A DNA stretch of 64,000 bases from a bacterium HR28 (GCA_002898255.1 BEIE01000001.1:1178001-1242000); one strand, 5' to 3'. Counted from the first letter of the stretch, positions 20,084 through 30,949 are shown. Notes: generated from the sequence alone by a model not told the origin. Numbers and translations: made by a program.

Positions 20084-20824
20084 GTGACGATGCGGAGTAA
20101 CAGTTCTGGCAAGCGGCAGGGAACCGTGCGAGTGCTCGTCGTCGATGATCACCCGCTGTTTCGTTTCGCGCTGCGGCAATTGTTGGATCAGCACGGACGA
20201 TTCCGGGTGGTAGCAGAGGCAGCTTCTGGGCATGAGGCGGTGCAACGCGCGGAACTTCATCACCCGGACGTGGCCTTGATCGATGTGCGTTTACCCGGGA
20301 TTAACGGTCTCCACGTCGCACGGCTATTGAAGCGGCAGTTGCCCAAGCTCGCGGTTGTGCTCCTCTCGGCGGATCATGATGAGCAGTGGCTGCTGGGAGC
20401 GCTACAGGTTGGCGCAGCCGCGTTCCTTGCTAAGGACAGCGATCCCCGTGAGATGCTGGCGGTCGTCGAAGCGGTCGCGGCCGGTGAAGACCGCTTGCCA
20501 CACCAGATCTTGGAAAAGCCGGAACTGGCGCGCCGTGTGCTTGGTGAGTTGCAGCGCTATGTTGCCGGGGAAGCAGCATTCGACAGTCCAGAGACTGCGC
20601 TGACGGTGCGTGAACTCCAGGTTCTCGACTGTGTCGCCCAAGGGATGTCGAACAAGGAGATTGCTGAGGCGCTCTTCATCACCGAGCAGACCGTGAAGAA
20701 CCACATGACGTCGATCTTGCGGAAGCTCGGTGCTCAGGATCGCGTGGATGCGATCCTGGCAGCAGTGCGGCACGGGTGGGTAGCGATCACGCCGTCCCGG
20801 TCGTCGGTGGCGCTGTCGGCTTGA
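20084..20824 (+). CDS. NarL/LuxR-family response regulator (orphan)
   Basis: VRVLVVDDHPLFRFALRQLL, DVALIDVRLPGINGL, and C-terminal LTVRELQVLDCVAQGMSNKEIAEALFITEQTVKNHMTSILRKLGAQDRVDAI. Confidence 0.95.
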   Translation: MTMRSNSSGKRQGTVRVLVVDDHPLFRFALRQLLDQHGRFRVVAEAASGHEAVQRAELHHPDVALIDVRLPGINGLHVARLLKRQLPKLAVVLLSADHDEQWLLGALQVGAAAFLAKDSDPREMLAVVEAVAAGEDRLPHQILEKPELARRVLGELQRYVAGEAAFDSPETALTVRELQVLDCVAQGMSNKEIAEALFITEQTVKNHMTSILRKLGAQDRVDAILAAVRHGWVAITPSRSSVALSA

Positions 20825-22109
20825 TGGCCGACTCGACTTCTGCCAAGGCGATATCTCGACGGTAAGTCATTCCGGGAAAGCGGATGTGGTCGATCGCTGC
20901 GTAGACGCGTTCGCGTGCTGCTGCAAAGGTCGGGGCGACTGCGGTGACATTGAGAACGCGTCCCCCAGCAGTCACGATTCGTCCGTTCTCTCGCCGTGTG
21001 CCAGCATGGAACACGAGCACGTCATCGGGCAGAGCATCAAGCCCCTCAATGGGGTACCCCGTAGCATAGGAACCAGGGTAGCCTCCCGAGGCCAGGACGA
21101 CTGTGACGCTCACGCCTGGACGCCAGCGTAATGGGGCAACGCTGTGGAGTTCGCCACGCGCAGCGGCGAGGAGCAGGTCGGCCAAACTACTCTCGAGTAA
21201 AGGAAGAATAACCTGGGTCTCTGGGTCGCCGAACCGGCAGTTGAACTCAAGTACTGCTGGCCCTCGCTCAGTCAGCATGAGACCAGCGTAAAGCACTCCA
21301 CGGTAGGTTATGCCGCGCCGTGCCAATTCAGTGAGTGTCGGATGGATGATCCGCTCAAGGATCTCGCGTTGGAGTTCTGGGGTTACCTCGGGCACTGGAG
21401 CGTACGCACCCATGCCACCGGTGTTCGGACCGGTATCACCGTCCCCGAGCCGCTTATAGTCGCGAGCAGGTTGGAGTGGCACTACCGTCGTTCCGTCCGT
21501 GACGACAAGGAACGAAACCTCGCGACCTGCTAAGTACTCCTCGAGCAGTACCTGGTCGGCAGCAGGTCCGAGACCGCGTTCGACGAGCATCCAGTGCAGG
21601 ACGCGTTCTGCCTCGGCGCGGTCGTTGACAACGACCGCACCCTTGCCGGCAGCAAGTCCCGAGGCCTTGATGACGAGGGGAAATCGCATCGTATCCAGGA
21701 CGCTGAGAGCTTCTTCGAGCGCGGTAACGATGGTCGCGTGGGCAGTGGGCACGCCCGCTGCTCGCATCACATCTTTTGCCCATGCTTTGCTCGCCTCGAT
21801 CCGAGCTGCCGCCGCCGTCGGACCAAAGACAAGGAGTCCGGCCTCATGAAAGGCATCTGCAAGGCCACGCGCCAGAGGTTCCTCCGGGCCAACGACCGTC
21901 AGATCGACACGATAGTCACGCGCTGTGGCGACCAGCGCTGGAATATCGGTTGCTGGAATAGGTAAGTTCTCCGCGATCGCGGCAGTTCCGCCATTCCCTG
22001 GTGCGACGAGTACGCGCTCTACGGAGGGGGAGCGCTGCAACGCCCAAACCAGCGCGTGCTCGCGTCCGCCGCTCCCGACGACCAGGACGGTCAAGCCTCG
22101 TCGAGCCAT
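20787..22109 (-). CDS. purD: phosphoribosylamine--glycine ligase
   Basis: LVVGSGGREHALVWAL, VIKASGLAAGKGAVVV, LEFNCRFGDPETQVILPLLES. Confidence 0.97.
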   Translation of the reverse strand: MARRGLTVLVVGSGGREHALVWALQRSPSVERVLVAPGNGGTAAIAENLPIPATDIPALVATARDYRVDLTVVGPEEPLARGLADAFHEAGLLVFGPTAAAARIEASKAWAKDVMRAAGVPTAHATIVTALEEALSVLDTMRFPLVIKASGLAAGKGAVVVNDRAEAERVLHWMLVERGLGPAADQVLLEEYLAGREVSFLVVTDGTTVVPLQPARDYKRLGDGDTGPNTGGMGAYAPVPEVTPELQREILERIIHPTLTELARRGITYRGVLYAGLMLTERGPAVLEFNCRFGDPETQVILPLLESSLADLLLAAARGELHSVAPLRWRPGVSVTVVLASGGYPGSYATGYPIEGLDALPDDVLVFHAGTRRENGRIVTAGGRVLNVTAVAPTFAAARERVYAAIDHIRFPGMTYRRDIALAEVESAIKPTAPPTTGTA

Positions 22110-22112
22110 ACC

Positions 22113-23732
22113 TTACTCCCATTCGATCGTGGCTGGTGGCTTGGAGGTGACATCATAGACGACGCGGTTGACACCGGGTACCTCATTGACAATCCGGTTC
22201 GCCAAGCGCCCGAGAAGGTCATGCGGAAGCCGTGCCCAGTCTGCTGTCATGGCGTCAGAGCTGGTTACAGCGCGGATAGCGACAACATGGGCATAGGTTC
22301 GTTGATCACCCATGACGCCGGTGGACTTAACAGGTAACAGCACAGCAAAGAATTGCCAGAGCGCAGCGCTAAGACCAGCGGCCTCGATCTCTTCTCGTAC
22401 AATCGCATCCGCACGACGGACGATCGCGAGCGCCTCTTCGGTCACCTCGCCGATAATCCGCACGGCGAGTCCGGGGCCGGGGAAGGGTTGTCGCTGCACG
22501 ATCTCTTCGGGCAAGCCGAGCAACCGGCCGATTGCGCGGACTTCGTCCTTGAAGAGATAGCGCAAAGGCTCCAGGAGCTCGAACTGGAGATCCTCGGGTA
22601 AACCGCCAACATTGTGATGAGTCTTGATTTTGGCAGCTGTCCGCGAGGCGTTGGGTGCAGCACTCTCGATAACGTCTGGATACAACGTTCCCTGAGCGAG
22701 GAAGCGAAATGGGCCGCGTTCGCGCGCGACCGTCTCGAACACGCGTATGAACTCTTCGCCAATCCGGCGGCGCTTTTCTTCCGGATCGACCACACCGCGA
22801 AGACGAGCAAGAAACCGTTCACGGGCATCGACCGCAACAAGCGGCATGCGGAAATGGCGTCCGAAGACCTCACGGATGGTCTCCGCTTCTCCCTCGCGCA
22901 GCAAGCCGGTATCGACAAAGACGGGTGTCAGCTGCTCACCGACTGCGCGATGGATCAGTGCTGCCGTGACGCTCGAATCCACGCCACCGGAGAGCGCTAG
23001 CAAGACGCGGTCCTTCCCGACTTGCTCGCGAATGTCGCGGACGGCCCGCTCGATGAACGATTCCGGTGTCCAAGTAGGGGCACAGCCACAGATGTCGTAC
23101 AGGAAGTTGCGGAGCATTGCGGCCCCGAGCGGAGTATGAGCGACTTCTGGGTGGAACTGTAAGCCGATCAAATTGCCGCGTGCCATGGCAGCGAAGGGAG
23201 CATTGGCCGAGCGCGCGAGCGCAACGAAACCGGGTGGTAGGACATCGATGCGATCCCCGTGGCTCATCCAGACGTCAAAGCGCTGTGGCAAGCCTGTGAA
23301 GATCGGGTGCTCGGTCACGACCTCGACGAGTGCAGGGCCATACTCGCGCTGCTGCGCGGGCGCCACCGTGCCACCAAACGCCTGTGCCAGGAGTTGCATC
23401 CCGTAGCAGATTCCCAGCACAGGAAGGCCGCTTTCGAGAACCCACTGGGGAAGTTGTGGAGCGTCCGGTTCGTAGACGCTGGCTGGCCCTCCGGACAAGA
23501 TGACCCCTTTGGGCTGGAGGTGAGCAACCTCGTCCCAACTCACGTCGTGTGGCACAAGTTCACAGTACACATTGGCTTCGCGAACCCGGCGGGCAATCAG
23601 CTGGGCATACTGCGAACCGAAATCGAGGATGACGACGCTGTCGGTCGGGGGAATCGTGGTCGTACTCCTCACTGCGGGTGTATTGCTAGGTCGAGACACG
23701 TCTTGTTGCCTCCGCTTGCCACACAATGCCAA
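22113..23732 (-). CDS. guaA: GMP synthase (glutamine-hydrolysing)
   Basis: [53 protein letters not shown]-terminal [18 protein letters not shown]. Actual start may be downstream (GTG near 23669). Confidence 0.97.
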   Translation of the reverse strand: MALCGKRRQQDVSRPSNTPAVRSTTTIPPTDSVVILDFGSQYAQLIARRVREANVYCELVPHDVSWDEVAHLQPKGVILSGGPASVYEPDAPQLPQWVLESGLPVLGICYGMQLLAQAFGGTVAPAQQREYGPALVEVVTEHPIFTGLPQRFDVWMSHGDRIDVLPPGFVALARSANAPFAAMARGNLIGLQFHPEVAHTPLGAAMLRNFLYDICGCAPTWTPESFIERAVRDIREQVGKDRVLLALSGGVDSSVTAALIHRAVGEQLTPVFVDTGLLREGEAETIREVFGRHFRMPLVAVDARERFLARLRGVVDPEEKRRRIGEEFIRVFETVARERGPFRFLAQGTLYPDVIESAAPNASRTAAKIKTHHNVGGLPEDLQFELLEPLRYLFKDEVRAIGRLLGLPEEIVQRQPFPGPGLAVRIIGEVTEEALAIVRRADAIVREEIEAAGLSAALWQFFAVLLPVKSTGVMGDQRTYAHVVAIRAVTSSDAMTADWARLPHDLLGRLANRIVNEVPGVNRVVYDVTSKPPATIEWE

Positions 23733-23838
23733 CCCGCGCTGCGCGTTCGTGCGCGGGTAACGACTCGATTGTACTGAACATCGGAGACGTGACAGGCAGC
23801 GAACGACGGCCGATACTTCTCAGGGTGACGAGGAGCGA

Positions 23839-24504
23839 ATGCGAGGAGAACGCGTGCGAGAGTTACGGATCGGCGTACTCATATCCGGAGGCGGGCGGAC
23901 ACTTGCCAACCTGCTGCAGGTTCAGCGTCGGGGTGAGCTCCCTGGGCGGATCGAGTTAGTCGTCAGTAACCGGGAGAACATTCCAGGGAATGACATCGCC
24001 CGCGCGGCGGGGGTACCGCTCGTGATTATCCCCTCAAAGGGCGTGCCAGAGCACGTCTTTGCGGAGCGTGTCTACGCCGCGCTCGATGCCTCGGCCATTG
24101 ATCTGGTGCTGATGGCTGGTTTTCTGCGCCGGTTACCGGTACGCCCGGACTATACCTGGCGCATCATGAATATCCATCCGTCGCTCTTACCACTCTTTGG
24201 GGGACGGGGCATGTATGGCGAGCGAGTCCACCGTGCGGTGCTCGCAAGCGGCATGAAGGTCAGCGGGTGTACCGTCCATTTTGTGACGGACGAGCTCGAC
24301 GGTGGGCCAATCATCTTGCAGGCTTGTGTGCCGGTCGAAGAAGACGATACACCTGAGACGTTGGCTGCTCGTGTCTTCGCGGAAGAGTGCCGAATCTACC
24401 CAGAGGCGGTTCGCCTCTACGCTGCTGGACGACTGCGCGTGGAAGGTCGGCGCGTTCGCATCTTGCCGCTGAACGCTATGCCCGAGGAGAGGGAAGGGCA
24501 ATGA
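23839..24504 (+). CDS. purN: phosphoribosylglycinamide formyltransferase
   Basis: LRIGVLISGGGRTLANLL...MNIHPSLLPLFGGRGMYGERVHRAVLASGMKVSGCTVHFVTDELDGGPIILQ. Confidence 0.93.
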   Translation: MRGERVRELRIGVLISGGGRTLANLLQVQRRGELPGRIELVVSNRENIPGNDIARAAGVPLVIIPSKGVPEHVFAERVYAALDASAIDLVLMAGFLRRLPVRPDYTWRIMNIHPSLLPLFGGRGMYGERVHRAVLASGMKVSGCTVHFVTDELDGGPIILQACVPVEEDDTPETLAARVFAEECRIYPEAVRLYAAGRLRVEGRRVRILPLNAMPEEREGQ

Positions 24505-25613
24505 ACGGGGCACCCTATCGGAAAGAGCTTGATACGCCTTGCCTGGTTGTGGACCTCGATCGGCTCGAGCAGAACATCGCGGAGATGGCTGAGTACGCGC
24601 GGTCACGCGGGCTCGCGCTCCGACCCCACTTCAAGACACACAAGACGATCGAAATTGCCCAACTCCAACGGCAGTATGGGGCCATTGGGTTCACCTGCGC
24701 CAAACTCGGCGAAGTGGAGGCGCTGGTTGAGGCGGGGGTGCTGGACGATATTCTCGTGGCGTATCAGGTCGTCGGAGAACAGAAGATTGCGCGGTTGCTG
24801 CGTCTACTCGAGCGCGCACGCATTACCGTCGCTGTAGATAGTGTTGCCGTTGCCGAGCCCCTCAGCCGCGCAGTCGCTGCACTAGGGAAACGGCTCGATG
24901 TCGTCATTGAGGTTGACACCGGTCTTCGCCGCGCTGGTGTCCAGCCTGGTGAGCCAGTGCTACGGCTGGCGCATGAGCTCGTGCAGATGCCCGGTTTACG
25001 TCTCCGTGGACTGATGACACACGAGGGACATGCGGGACGAGCTCCTACGACCGAAGAGATGGAGCAGCTTGCGCGCGCTGCGGGCGAAGCGCTCGTGTCT
25101 TCGGCGGCACTCCTTCGGCGCCATGGCGTTTCAGTCGACATCGTGAGCGTCGGCTCCACACCGGCAGCCTTCGCGACGACACGTGTCGAGGGCCTGACTG
25201 AAATGCGACCAGGGACCTATGTTTTTTACGATGCGGCCGCATTCCGGTTTGGACGGATCGGACCAGAGCGTGTCGCGTTACGTGTCCTTACGACTGTGAT
25301 TAGCCGACCATCACCTGACCGAGCAGTCATTGATGCGGGGAGCAAGACGCTTACTTCCGATCCGCCGCCCCCGGGACGAACCGGATACGGGTATGTAGTT
25401 GACTATCCGATGGCCACGATTGCTCGCCTCAGCGAAGAGCACGGTGTCGTCGAGTTGCCACCGGGGGTGGACGGGCCGGTGGTGGGTGAAAGACTCGAAA
25501 TCATTCCGAACCACGTTTGCCCGGTCGTGAATCTACAGGACGAGCTCTTCGCCATACGGAACGGCGAGGTCGTCGCGACGTGGCGGGTTGCGGCGCGTGG
25601 GCGCGTGCGTTGA
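24501..25613 (+). CDS. DSD1-family PLP-dependent enzyme (D-threonine aldolase/alanine racemase N-domain)
   Basis: ELDTPCLVVDLDRLEQNIAEMAEYARSRGLALRPHFKTHKTIEIAQLQ...NHVCPVVNLQDELFAIRNG; ATGA overlap with purN. Confidence 0.92.
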   Translation: MNGAPYRKELDTPCLVVDLDRLEQNIAEMAEYARSRGLALRPHFKTHKTIEIAQLQRQYGAIGFTCAKLGEVEALVEAGVLDDILVAYQVVGEQKIARLLRLLERARITVAVDSVAVAEPLSRAVAALGKRLDVVIEVDTGLRRAGVQPGEPVLRLAHELVQMPGLRLRGLMTHEGHAGRAPTTEEMEQLARAAGEALVSSAALLRRHGVSVDIVSVGSTPAAFATTRVEGLTEMRPGTYVFYDAAAFRFGRIGPERVALRVLTTVISRPSPDRAVIDAGSKTLTSDPPPPGRTGYGYVVDYPMATIARLSEEHGVVELPPGVDGPVVGERLEIIPNHVCPVVNLQDELFAIRNGEVVATWRVAARGRVR

Positions 25614-25620
25614 CACGTGC

Positions 25621-25836
25621 TCAGCCTGGCGGCGGAAGGACATGATCCCTTCCCCGAAGCTCGCGTAGACACTCGCGGCAAACGAGAACAAACTCGACGT
25701 CGGTCATGCCAACCTCATCGCCGCGGACTGCTTGTGCCTCATGAATTGGGAGAACGTGCTGGCAAAGCACACAGGTGAAGAGCTCTTCATCGCCGAGAAG
25801 TTCGTGACGCAAAATCAGTTGCTCTTCCTCTTGCAT
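25621..25836 (-). CDS. small CxxC...CxxC zinc-binding-like protein
   Basis: ELFTCVLCQHVLPIHEAQAVRGDEVGMTDVEFVLVCRECLRELRG. Confidence 0.6.
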   Translation of the reverse strand: MQEEEQLILRHELLGDEELFTCVLCQHVLPIHEAQAVRGDEVGMTDVEFVLVCRECLRELRGRDHVLPPPG

Positions 25837-25855
25837 GGGATCCAGTACCTTTCAC

Positions 25856-26605
25856 TCACTGCTCCTGAAGACCAGTCTGGGAGATCTTCTCACTAGATAC
25901 GGCGCTACTGGAGAGTGCCTGCACTGTCGCGAGCAGAACCTCGTCGAGAACCATCGTGAGCTCGCTGAGAACGCGCAAGACGCGACGCGTCGGGATCTCC
26001 TCACGTTCGGCGAATTGCGCAATTGCTACATACGTCGGGACGCGGAAGGCAAGGAAGGCTTCGACAGCTTCGGCTGGACTCAGCCCAGCCGCTGCGCTCA
26101 CCTCACCATATCGTTGACCGATTGCTCGGCCAGCACGGACGAGCGACTCCCGGTCGACCGCGCGGTTCACAATCCGGAAGGTCAGATCTAGGAGTTGTCG
26201 GCCGAGTGTTCGCAGTTCAGCAAGATGTTCCGGCCGATAGCGTGCGTACCAAGGCCGAGTTGTGACCTGCGACAGGAGTTGCGAATGGTAGAGGGTGTAC
26301 GACAGATCGGTGAGCGCCTTGCGTGACAAACGTCGCCGCGGTCGCGCTTCGCTCTTGAGTACAGCGAGCAGATCGGCCTCGCGATAGCGCCGATGCCCAC
26401 CAGCTGTGCGGTAGACTGGCACGAGACCAGCGTCGCTCCAGCGGCGGAGCGTTGATTGCCCGACACCCAAAAGGCGTGCCGCCTCGTCGATGCTGAGCCA
26501 ACGCTCTGTGCGAGGATCGCTTTGCGGCCCGTTCCGCGTCTGGGTTGATTGTGTCAGCAGTGTCTTTTGCACTCGTCCCACCTCACCCTCGTGTCGTCTC
26601 GGCAC
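25856..26605 (-). CDS. MerR-type HTH (excisionase/DNA-binding domain) regulator
   Basis: RWLSIDEAARLLGVGQSTLRRWSDAGLVPVYRTAGGHRRYREADLLAVL. Confidence 0.88.
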   Translation of the reverse strand: MPRRHEGEVGRVQKTLLTQSTQTRNGPQSDPRTERWLSIDEAARLLGVGQSTLRRWSDAGLVPVYRTAGGHRRYREADLLAVLKSEARPRRRLSRKALTDLSYTLYHSQLLSQVTTRPWYARYRPEHLAELRTLGRQLLDLTFRIVNRAVDRESLVRAGRAIGQRYGEVSAAAGLSPAEAVEAFLAFRVPTYVAIAQFAEREEIPTRRVLRVLSELTMVLDEVLLATVQALSSSAVSSEKISQTGLQEQ

Positions 26606-26617
26606 GCCTCATTGTAC

Positions 26618-27139
26618 TCATTCGGCACCATCGGAAAACGCCCCTGGTGACGGATGACGATCGAAGGGATACGTGCGTGTTGCTAGGGCTGCCAGCAAAC
26701 GATCGCGGGCTGCGATGATACAGGCGTAGCCTTCCGGATCTCGTTCCTGCAGGCCGCTTGCTTCCAACTCCTCCTCATCAAGTACTGTGATGTTTCCGGC
26801 CGCGTCAGCAATAACGTCGATATAGAGATCGCGCCACCACAGTTCTCCCTCGACGAAGAGAGCAGGGCAGGAGACGTTTGCATACCAGCCCTTGAAGCGA
26901 CCGTCGGCGGTATAGAGCGCAAACGCGTTGAGCGGCTCAACGACTGAGAAATACTCGAACAATCGGTCTCCTGATTCGAAGTGCAGCGGGCCACTGGCGA
27001 CGGGGCCGGAGGTCCACTCCGCGATGACGGCGATCCAACCAGGAGATGACGGCACGCGGAGGCCGCTGTACCGAGCGACGGCCCGTCCTACAGGATCGAG
27101 TTTCACAATAGTGAGTCGCTGGGCGTGCTCTTGTTGCAT
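26618..27139 (-). CDS. DUF402 domain-containing protein
   Basis: FEYFSVVEPLNAFALYTADGRFKGWYANVSCPALFVEGELWWRDLYIDVIADAAGNITVLDEEEL. Confidence 0.85.
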   Translation of the reverse strand: MQQEHAQRLTIVKLDPVGRAVARYSGLRVPSSPGWIAVIAEWTSGPVASGPLHFESGDRLFEYFSVVEPLNAFALYTADGRFKGWYANVSCPALFVEGELWWRDLYIDVIADAAGNITVLDEEELEASGLQERDPEGYACIIAARDRLLAALATRTYPFDRHPSPGAFSDGAE

Positions 27140-27140
27140 T

Positions 27141-28502
27141 TCAGGCTCGGCGTCCCCTTACCTGTTCAATAACGGTGAGCACTTCTTGTGTCTTCTGCTG
27201 CAGGAGTTCTGGGGTCGTTGCCTCAACATTGATACGGAGGAGCGGTTGCGTGTTGGAGGGACGAGCGTTGAACCACCAATCTGCATACTCGACGGTCAAA
27301 CCGTCGAGATGGTCGATCTGTCCATCGCGGAAGTGCTCTTCCAGGGCCTGCAACACTGCAGCAAAGTCATGTGCCTCAACGTTGATCTCACCGGAGCGGA
27401 AGTAGCGGTCGATCGGTGCAATTGCTTGCGAGACTGTCACACCTTCACGAGAAAGCAGCTCGAGCACAGTGACTGCGGCGATAATCCCAGAGTCAGCGTA
27501 CCAGTTCTCGCGGAAATAGAAGTGTCCAGAGTGTTCTCCGCCGAAAATGGCGTCGTGCTCGCGCATCAGTGCCTTGATGAACGAGTGGCCAACGCGCGAG
27601 CGGATCGGGATGCCACCGTGTGCGCGGATGACCTCAGGCACAGCGCGAGAGCAAATCAAATTATACACAATCTTGGCACCTGGGTATTTTTGGAGAAGTG
27701 CCTTTGCGACGAGCGCGGTGATCATATCACCACCGACGAGTCGTCCGTGCTCATCGAGAATGAACATGCGGTCAGCATCACCATCAAAGGCGATGCCGAA
27801 ATCTGCGTGTTGCTCGACGATCGTGCGTTGGAGATCGCGAACATTCTCCGGCTCGATCGGATTCGGGACGTGGTGGGGGAAACGACCGTCTAGCTCGAAA
27901 TAGAGAGGAATGATCCGCAGGGGCAAACGCCCGAGCACCTTGGGCGCAATCAACCCTCCCATGCCATTTCCGGCATCGATGGCGACGGTGAAGGGCTTGA
28001 TGACCGTCGGATCGATGAAGGAGAGAACATGGGCGGCAAAGTCGTCCAGAATGTCACGTCGCGTGAGCGTGCCGGGTCGCTCTGGTTCAGGAAATTCCCC
28101 TTTGATAACAAGTTCGCGGATTTCACCGATGCCATGATCCAGGCTCAGTGCTTGTGCCTCTTCCCGGCAGAGCTTGAAGCCGTTGTACTCCGGCGGATTG
28201 TGTGATGCGGTCACCATAATCCCACCGTCGAACCGGTATTTGCCGACCGCAAAGTAGAGCGCGTCGGTACTGACAAGTCCGACGTCGGTCACATCCACAC
28301 CCTGGTCCAGAAGGCCGCGAATAACGGCGTCAGCGAGCGCTGGTGAAGAAACACGCATGTCCCGTCCGACAACGACGTGGCGTGGTCGCAGGTAGAGCGC
28401 GAAGGCGCGCCCAATCCGATAGGCGAGTTGTTCATCAAGTTCGGTGGGATAGATGCCGCGGACATCGTAGGCCTTGAACACGGTCGCGATTGCGTGTGAC
28501 AT
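27141..28502 (-). CDS. manB: phosphomannomutase/phosphoglucomutase
   Basis: VFKAYDVRGIYPTELDE, MVTASHNPPEYNGFKLC, IAFDGDADRMFILDEHG, GGEHSGHFYFRENWY. Confidence 0.95.
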   Translation of the reverse strand: MSHAIATVFKAYDVRGIYPTELDEQLAYRIGRAFALYLRPRHVVVGRDMRVSSPALADAVIRGLLDQGVDVTDVGLVSTDALYFAVGKYRFDGGIMVTASHNPPEYNGFKLCREEAQALSLDHGIGEIRELVIKGEFPEPERPGTLTRRDILDDFAAHVLSFIDPTVIKPFTVAIDAGNGMGGLIAPKVLGRLPLRIIPLYFELDGRFPHHVPNPIEPENVRDLQRTIVEQHADFGIAFDGDADRMFILDEHGRLVGGDMITALVAKALLQKYPGAKIVYNLICSRAVPEVIRAHGGIPIRSRVGHSFIKALMREHDAIFGGEHSGHFYFRENWYADSGIIAAVTVLELLSREGVTVSQAIAPIDRYFRSGEINVEAHDFAAVLQALEEHFRDGQIDHLDGLTVEYADWWFNARPSNTQPLLRINVEATTPELLQQKTQEVLTVIEQVRGRRA

Positions 28503-28525
28503 CCTTGTTGCTCCTTTCGCTGCAG

Positions 28526-29284
28526 TCAAATGGGGTTCGGGTCGTGCAAGAACGTGGTCTCCAAACCGAATGTCGCGGCGAGATGCCGCGCCAGTGCCTG
28601 AACACCAAGCCGCTCGGTCGCCTCGTGTCCAGCTGCAATGACGGTGATACCGAGCTCGCGGGCGAGCGCCATGGTCGTCTCACGCGCTTCACCGGTGAGG
28701 AGCACATCGCAGCCACGCTCAGCTGCTTCGCCAAGCGCACTGGCACCTGAGCCAGTGAGAATCGCGACTCGTCGGACCGTCTCCGGACCGCCGGGGAGGA
28801 CCGTGGGAGCGCGATCGGTGTGCTGCTCGATGGCGGCGATAAGGTCACGAAGGGGCCGCGGTGGTTCCGCGCGCGCGATCCAACCGATGGAACTCCCTGC
28901 GATCTCGGCAAATGGTTCAACCGGTTCCAGGCCGAGCGCAAATGCAAGCTGCGCGTTGTTGCCGAGTTCTGGATGTGCGTCCAGTGGCAGGTGATAGGCG
29001 AGGAGGCTGACATCGTGCACGAGAAGTGGTCGGAGCCGCTGGCGCAGCACGCCTGTCACGGCACGTGCGCTTTCGCCCCAGAATAGGCCGTGATGGACGA
29101 GCAGCGCATCAGCATCCCAGCTAATTGCGCGCTCGATCGTCGCACGGTTTGCACTGACTGCGACGGCGAGGCGACGCACAACCGACCGTCCTTCGACCTG
29201 GAGCCCGTTTGTCGCAGCATCGCGGAACCGGCTGCACTCGAGGAGACGGTCACAGTACCGAACGAGTTCACCAAGATCGACCAT
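28526..29284 (-). CDS. Nif3-like dinuclear metal center protein
   Basis: MVDLGELVRYCDRLLECSRFRDAATNGLQVEG...DALLVHHGLFW...AYHLPLDAHPELGNNAQLA...GHEATERLGVQALARHL. Confidence 0.93.
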   Translation of the reverse strand: MVDLGELVRYCDRLLECSRFRDAATNGLQVEGRSVVRRLAVAVSANRATIERAISWDADALLVHHGLFWGESARAVTGVLRQRLRPLLVHDVSLLAYHLPLDAHPELGNNAQLAFALGLEPVEPFAEIAGSSIGWIARAEPPRPLRDLIAAIEQHTDRAPTVLPGGPETVRRVAILTGSGASALGEAAERGCDVLLTGEARETTMALARELGITVIAAGHEATERLGVQALARHLAATFGLETTFLHDPNPI

Positions 29285-29364
29285 GGCTCGACTCCTCGTT
29301 CCGATTCTGCCATGACCACAGGCCCGCGCGGCGTATACTCGCACGGAAAGGATAGGAACGAACC

Positions 29365-30249
29365 ATGACCTCGATTCTGCCAGGAGAACCGGTCGACCTT
29401 CATCTCCACACGCTCGCGAGCGATGGGTTCTGGACGGTCGAGACGTTACTGAACCACCTGAGCGAACGGGGATTTCGCGTTGCGGCAATCTGCGATCACG
29501 ACACAATGGCGGCAGTCGCCGAGGCGGTCGACCGTGGTGCGCGGCACGGTCTCCTTGTCATCCCGGGAGTGGAGGTGACGACACGTTGGGGTGATCGACA
29601 GTGGCATCTCCTCGTCTACGGTGTGGATCCAGCGTTACCGCGGGCACGGCTGTTTCGAGCGGTGCTGGATGAGCTTGCCGATCGCATGTGGGCGGAGGCG
29701 GTCGCGGCCGTGGTGACCCTGGAGCGCCACGGGTACCGACTCCGTTCGCTCCGCGAGGTGGCTGCAGGACGTCCGCTCCGCCCATATCACGTGTTACTGG
29801 CGCTGATCCGGGAAGGGTACGCGACAAACCTTGCAACTGCCCACGAGCTTACAAAGCGTCTGGGTGAGCCGATGACTGTGGATCTTCCGCTGGAGCGGGT
29901 GGTTGCCGCTGCACACATCGCTGGGGGTGTCTGTGTCCTCGCGCATCCTGGGCGTGATGACGCGACCGGGAGACTCACGGAGGAGATCTTGGTCCAAATA
30001 TTGGCAGAGGTACCAATTGACGGTCTGGAAGTGCATTATCGGTCACATAGCCCCGAGCAGACCGCGATGTTTCGACAGTGGTGCGAGCGATATGGCTTAG
30101 TGGCCAGTACCGGATCGGACTCGCATGCGCCTGGTCACCCAGTTGATCCGATCTCGTATCCCGCGGAGTGGGCCGCGGAGCTCCTTGGTAGATTGGGTCT
30201 GGAAGTGGCTATGTCCGAGCTGCGGTCAGGCATCTGCGGCGGGAACTAA
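29365..30249 (+). CDS. PHP domain-containing phosphoesterase
   Basis: VDLHLHTLASDGFWTVETLL...AAICDHDTMAAV...GVCVLAHPGRDD...STGSDSHAPGHP. Confidence 0.94.
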   Translation: MTSILPGEPVDLHLHTLASDGFWTVETLLNHLSERGFRVAAICDHDTMAAVAEAVDRGARHGLLVIPGVEVTTRWGDRQWHLLVYGVDPALPRARLFRAVLDELADRMWAEAVAAVVTLERHGYRLRSLREVAAGRPLRPYHVLLALIREGYATNLATAHELTKRLGEPMTVDLPLERVVAAAHIAGGVCVLAHPGRDDATGRLTEEILVQILAEVPIDGLEVHYRSHSPEQTAMFRQWCERYGLVASTGSDSHAPGHPVDPISYPAEWAAELLGRLGLEVAMSELRSGICGGN

Positions 30250-30921
30250 TTAAACGAGCCCTCGGAGACCGAGCAGGAGCGTGAGTAGGCCAGTGAGTCC
30301 GAGCACCGCGATCCAGATAAGGTCAACGTTGATCCAGGCGCGGCGCAGGAGCTCCAGGCCGAGTTCGCGGTAGACGATCACTGCCACAGTCGTCATCGTG
30401 GCGTAGAGTGCTCCCGAATGGACAAGCACGGCGGCAAGGGCGAGTCCCGCGGAATGGGTAAACACTTCGGCGTGTGCGGTGTGCCCACTTGCCTGAAGCG
30501 CTGTCGATCGACTATTCAGAATGGCTACGAGGAGTGGAGCGATCATGAGGCCGGCACCGTGCGCGCTCGCCATGAAAAATGACCAGAGAGCAAGTTCATA
30601 TTTCGTAGCCCGAAAGCGCGTGCGTGGATGACGGAAACGTCGCCAGATTCTCCAAGCGGTGAAAAGCACGAGCACGGCTCCCATCGCGGTGAGGAGTATC
30701 GACGTTGGGATGACGATTCCCAGAGCGGCGATGAGCAGGGCAGTGAGCGCGATCGCTGCGGTATGGCCGAGCACGATAGGAGGCAGCGCGGCAAGGACAG
30801 CGCTGAGCCGTTGCTCCTGAAGACCAAGCGCGACGGCAAAAAGCCAGCCCATTGCCGGGTTGAGACCGTGAAACAACCCTAAGCCGGCCAGCGACAGCCA
30901 GGCCCAAAGGTCGGTCGGCAT
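30250..30921 (-). CDS. polytopic membrane protein (HGLNPAMGW), function unknown
   Basis: About six hydrophobic segments; N-terminal LFHGLNPAMGWLFAVALG. Confidence 0.8.
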   Translation of the reverse strand: MPTDLWAWLSLAGLGLFHGLNPAMGWLFAVALGLQEQRLSAVLAALPPIVLGHTAAIALTALLIAALGIVIPTSILLTAMGAVLVLFTAWRIWRRFRHPRTRFRATKYELALWSFFMASAHGAGLMIAPLLVAILNSRSTALQASGHTAHAEVFTHSAGLALAAVLVHSGALYATMTTVAVIVYRELGLELLRRAWINVDLIWIAVLGLTGLLTLLLGLRGLV

Positions 30922-30949
30922 TGAGGTTGCTTCGCCTTTCCCAAGATCA

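Noticed and set aside
26928-27893. 321-aa plus-strand ORF
   Set aside because: Antisense to the DUF402 and phosphomannomutase genes.
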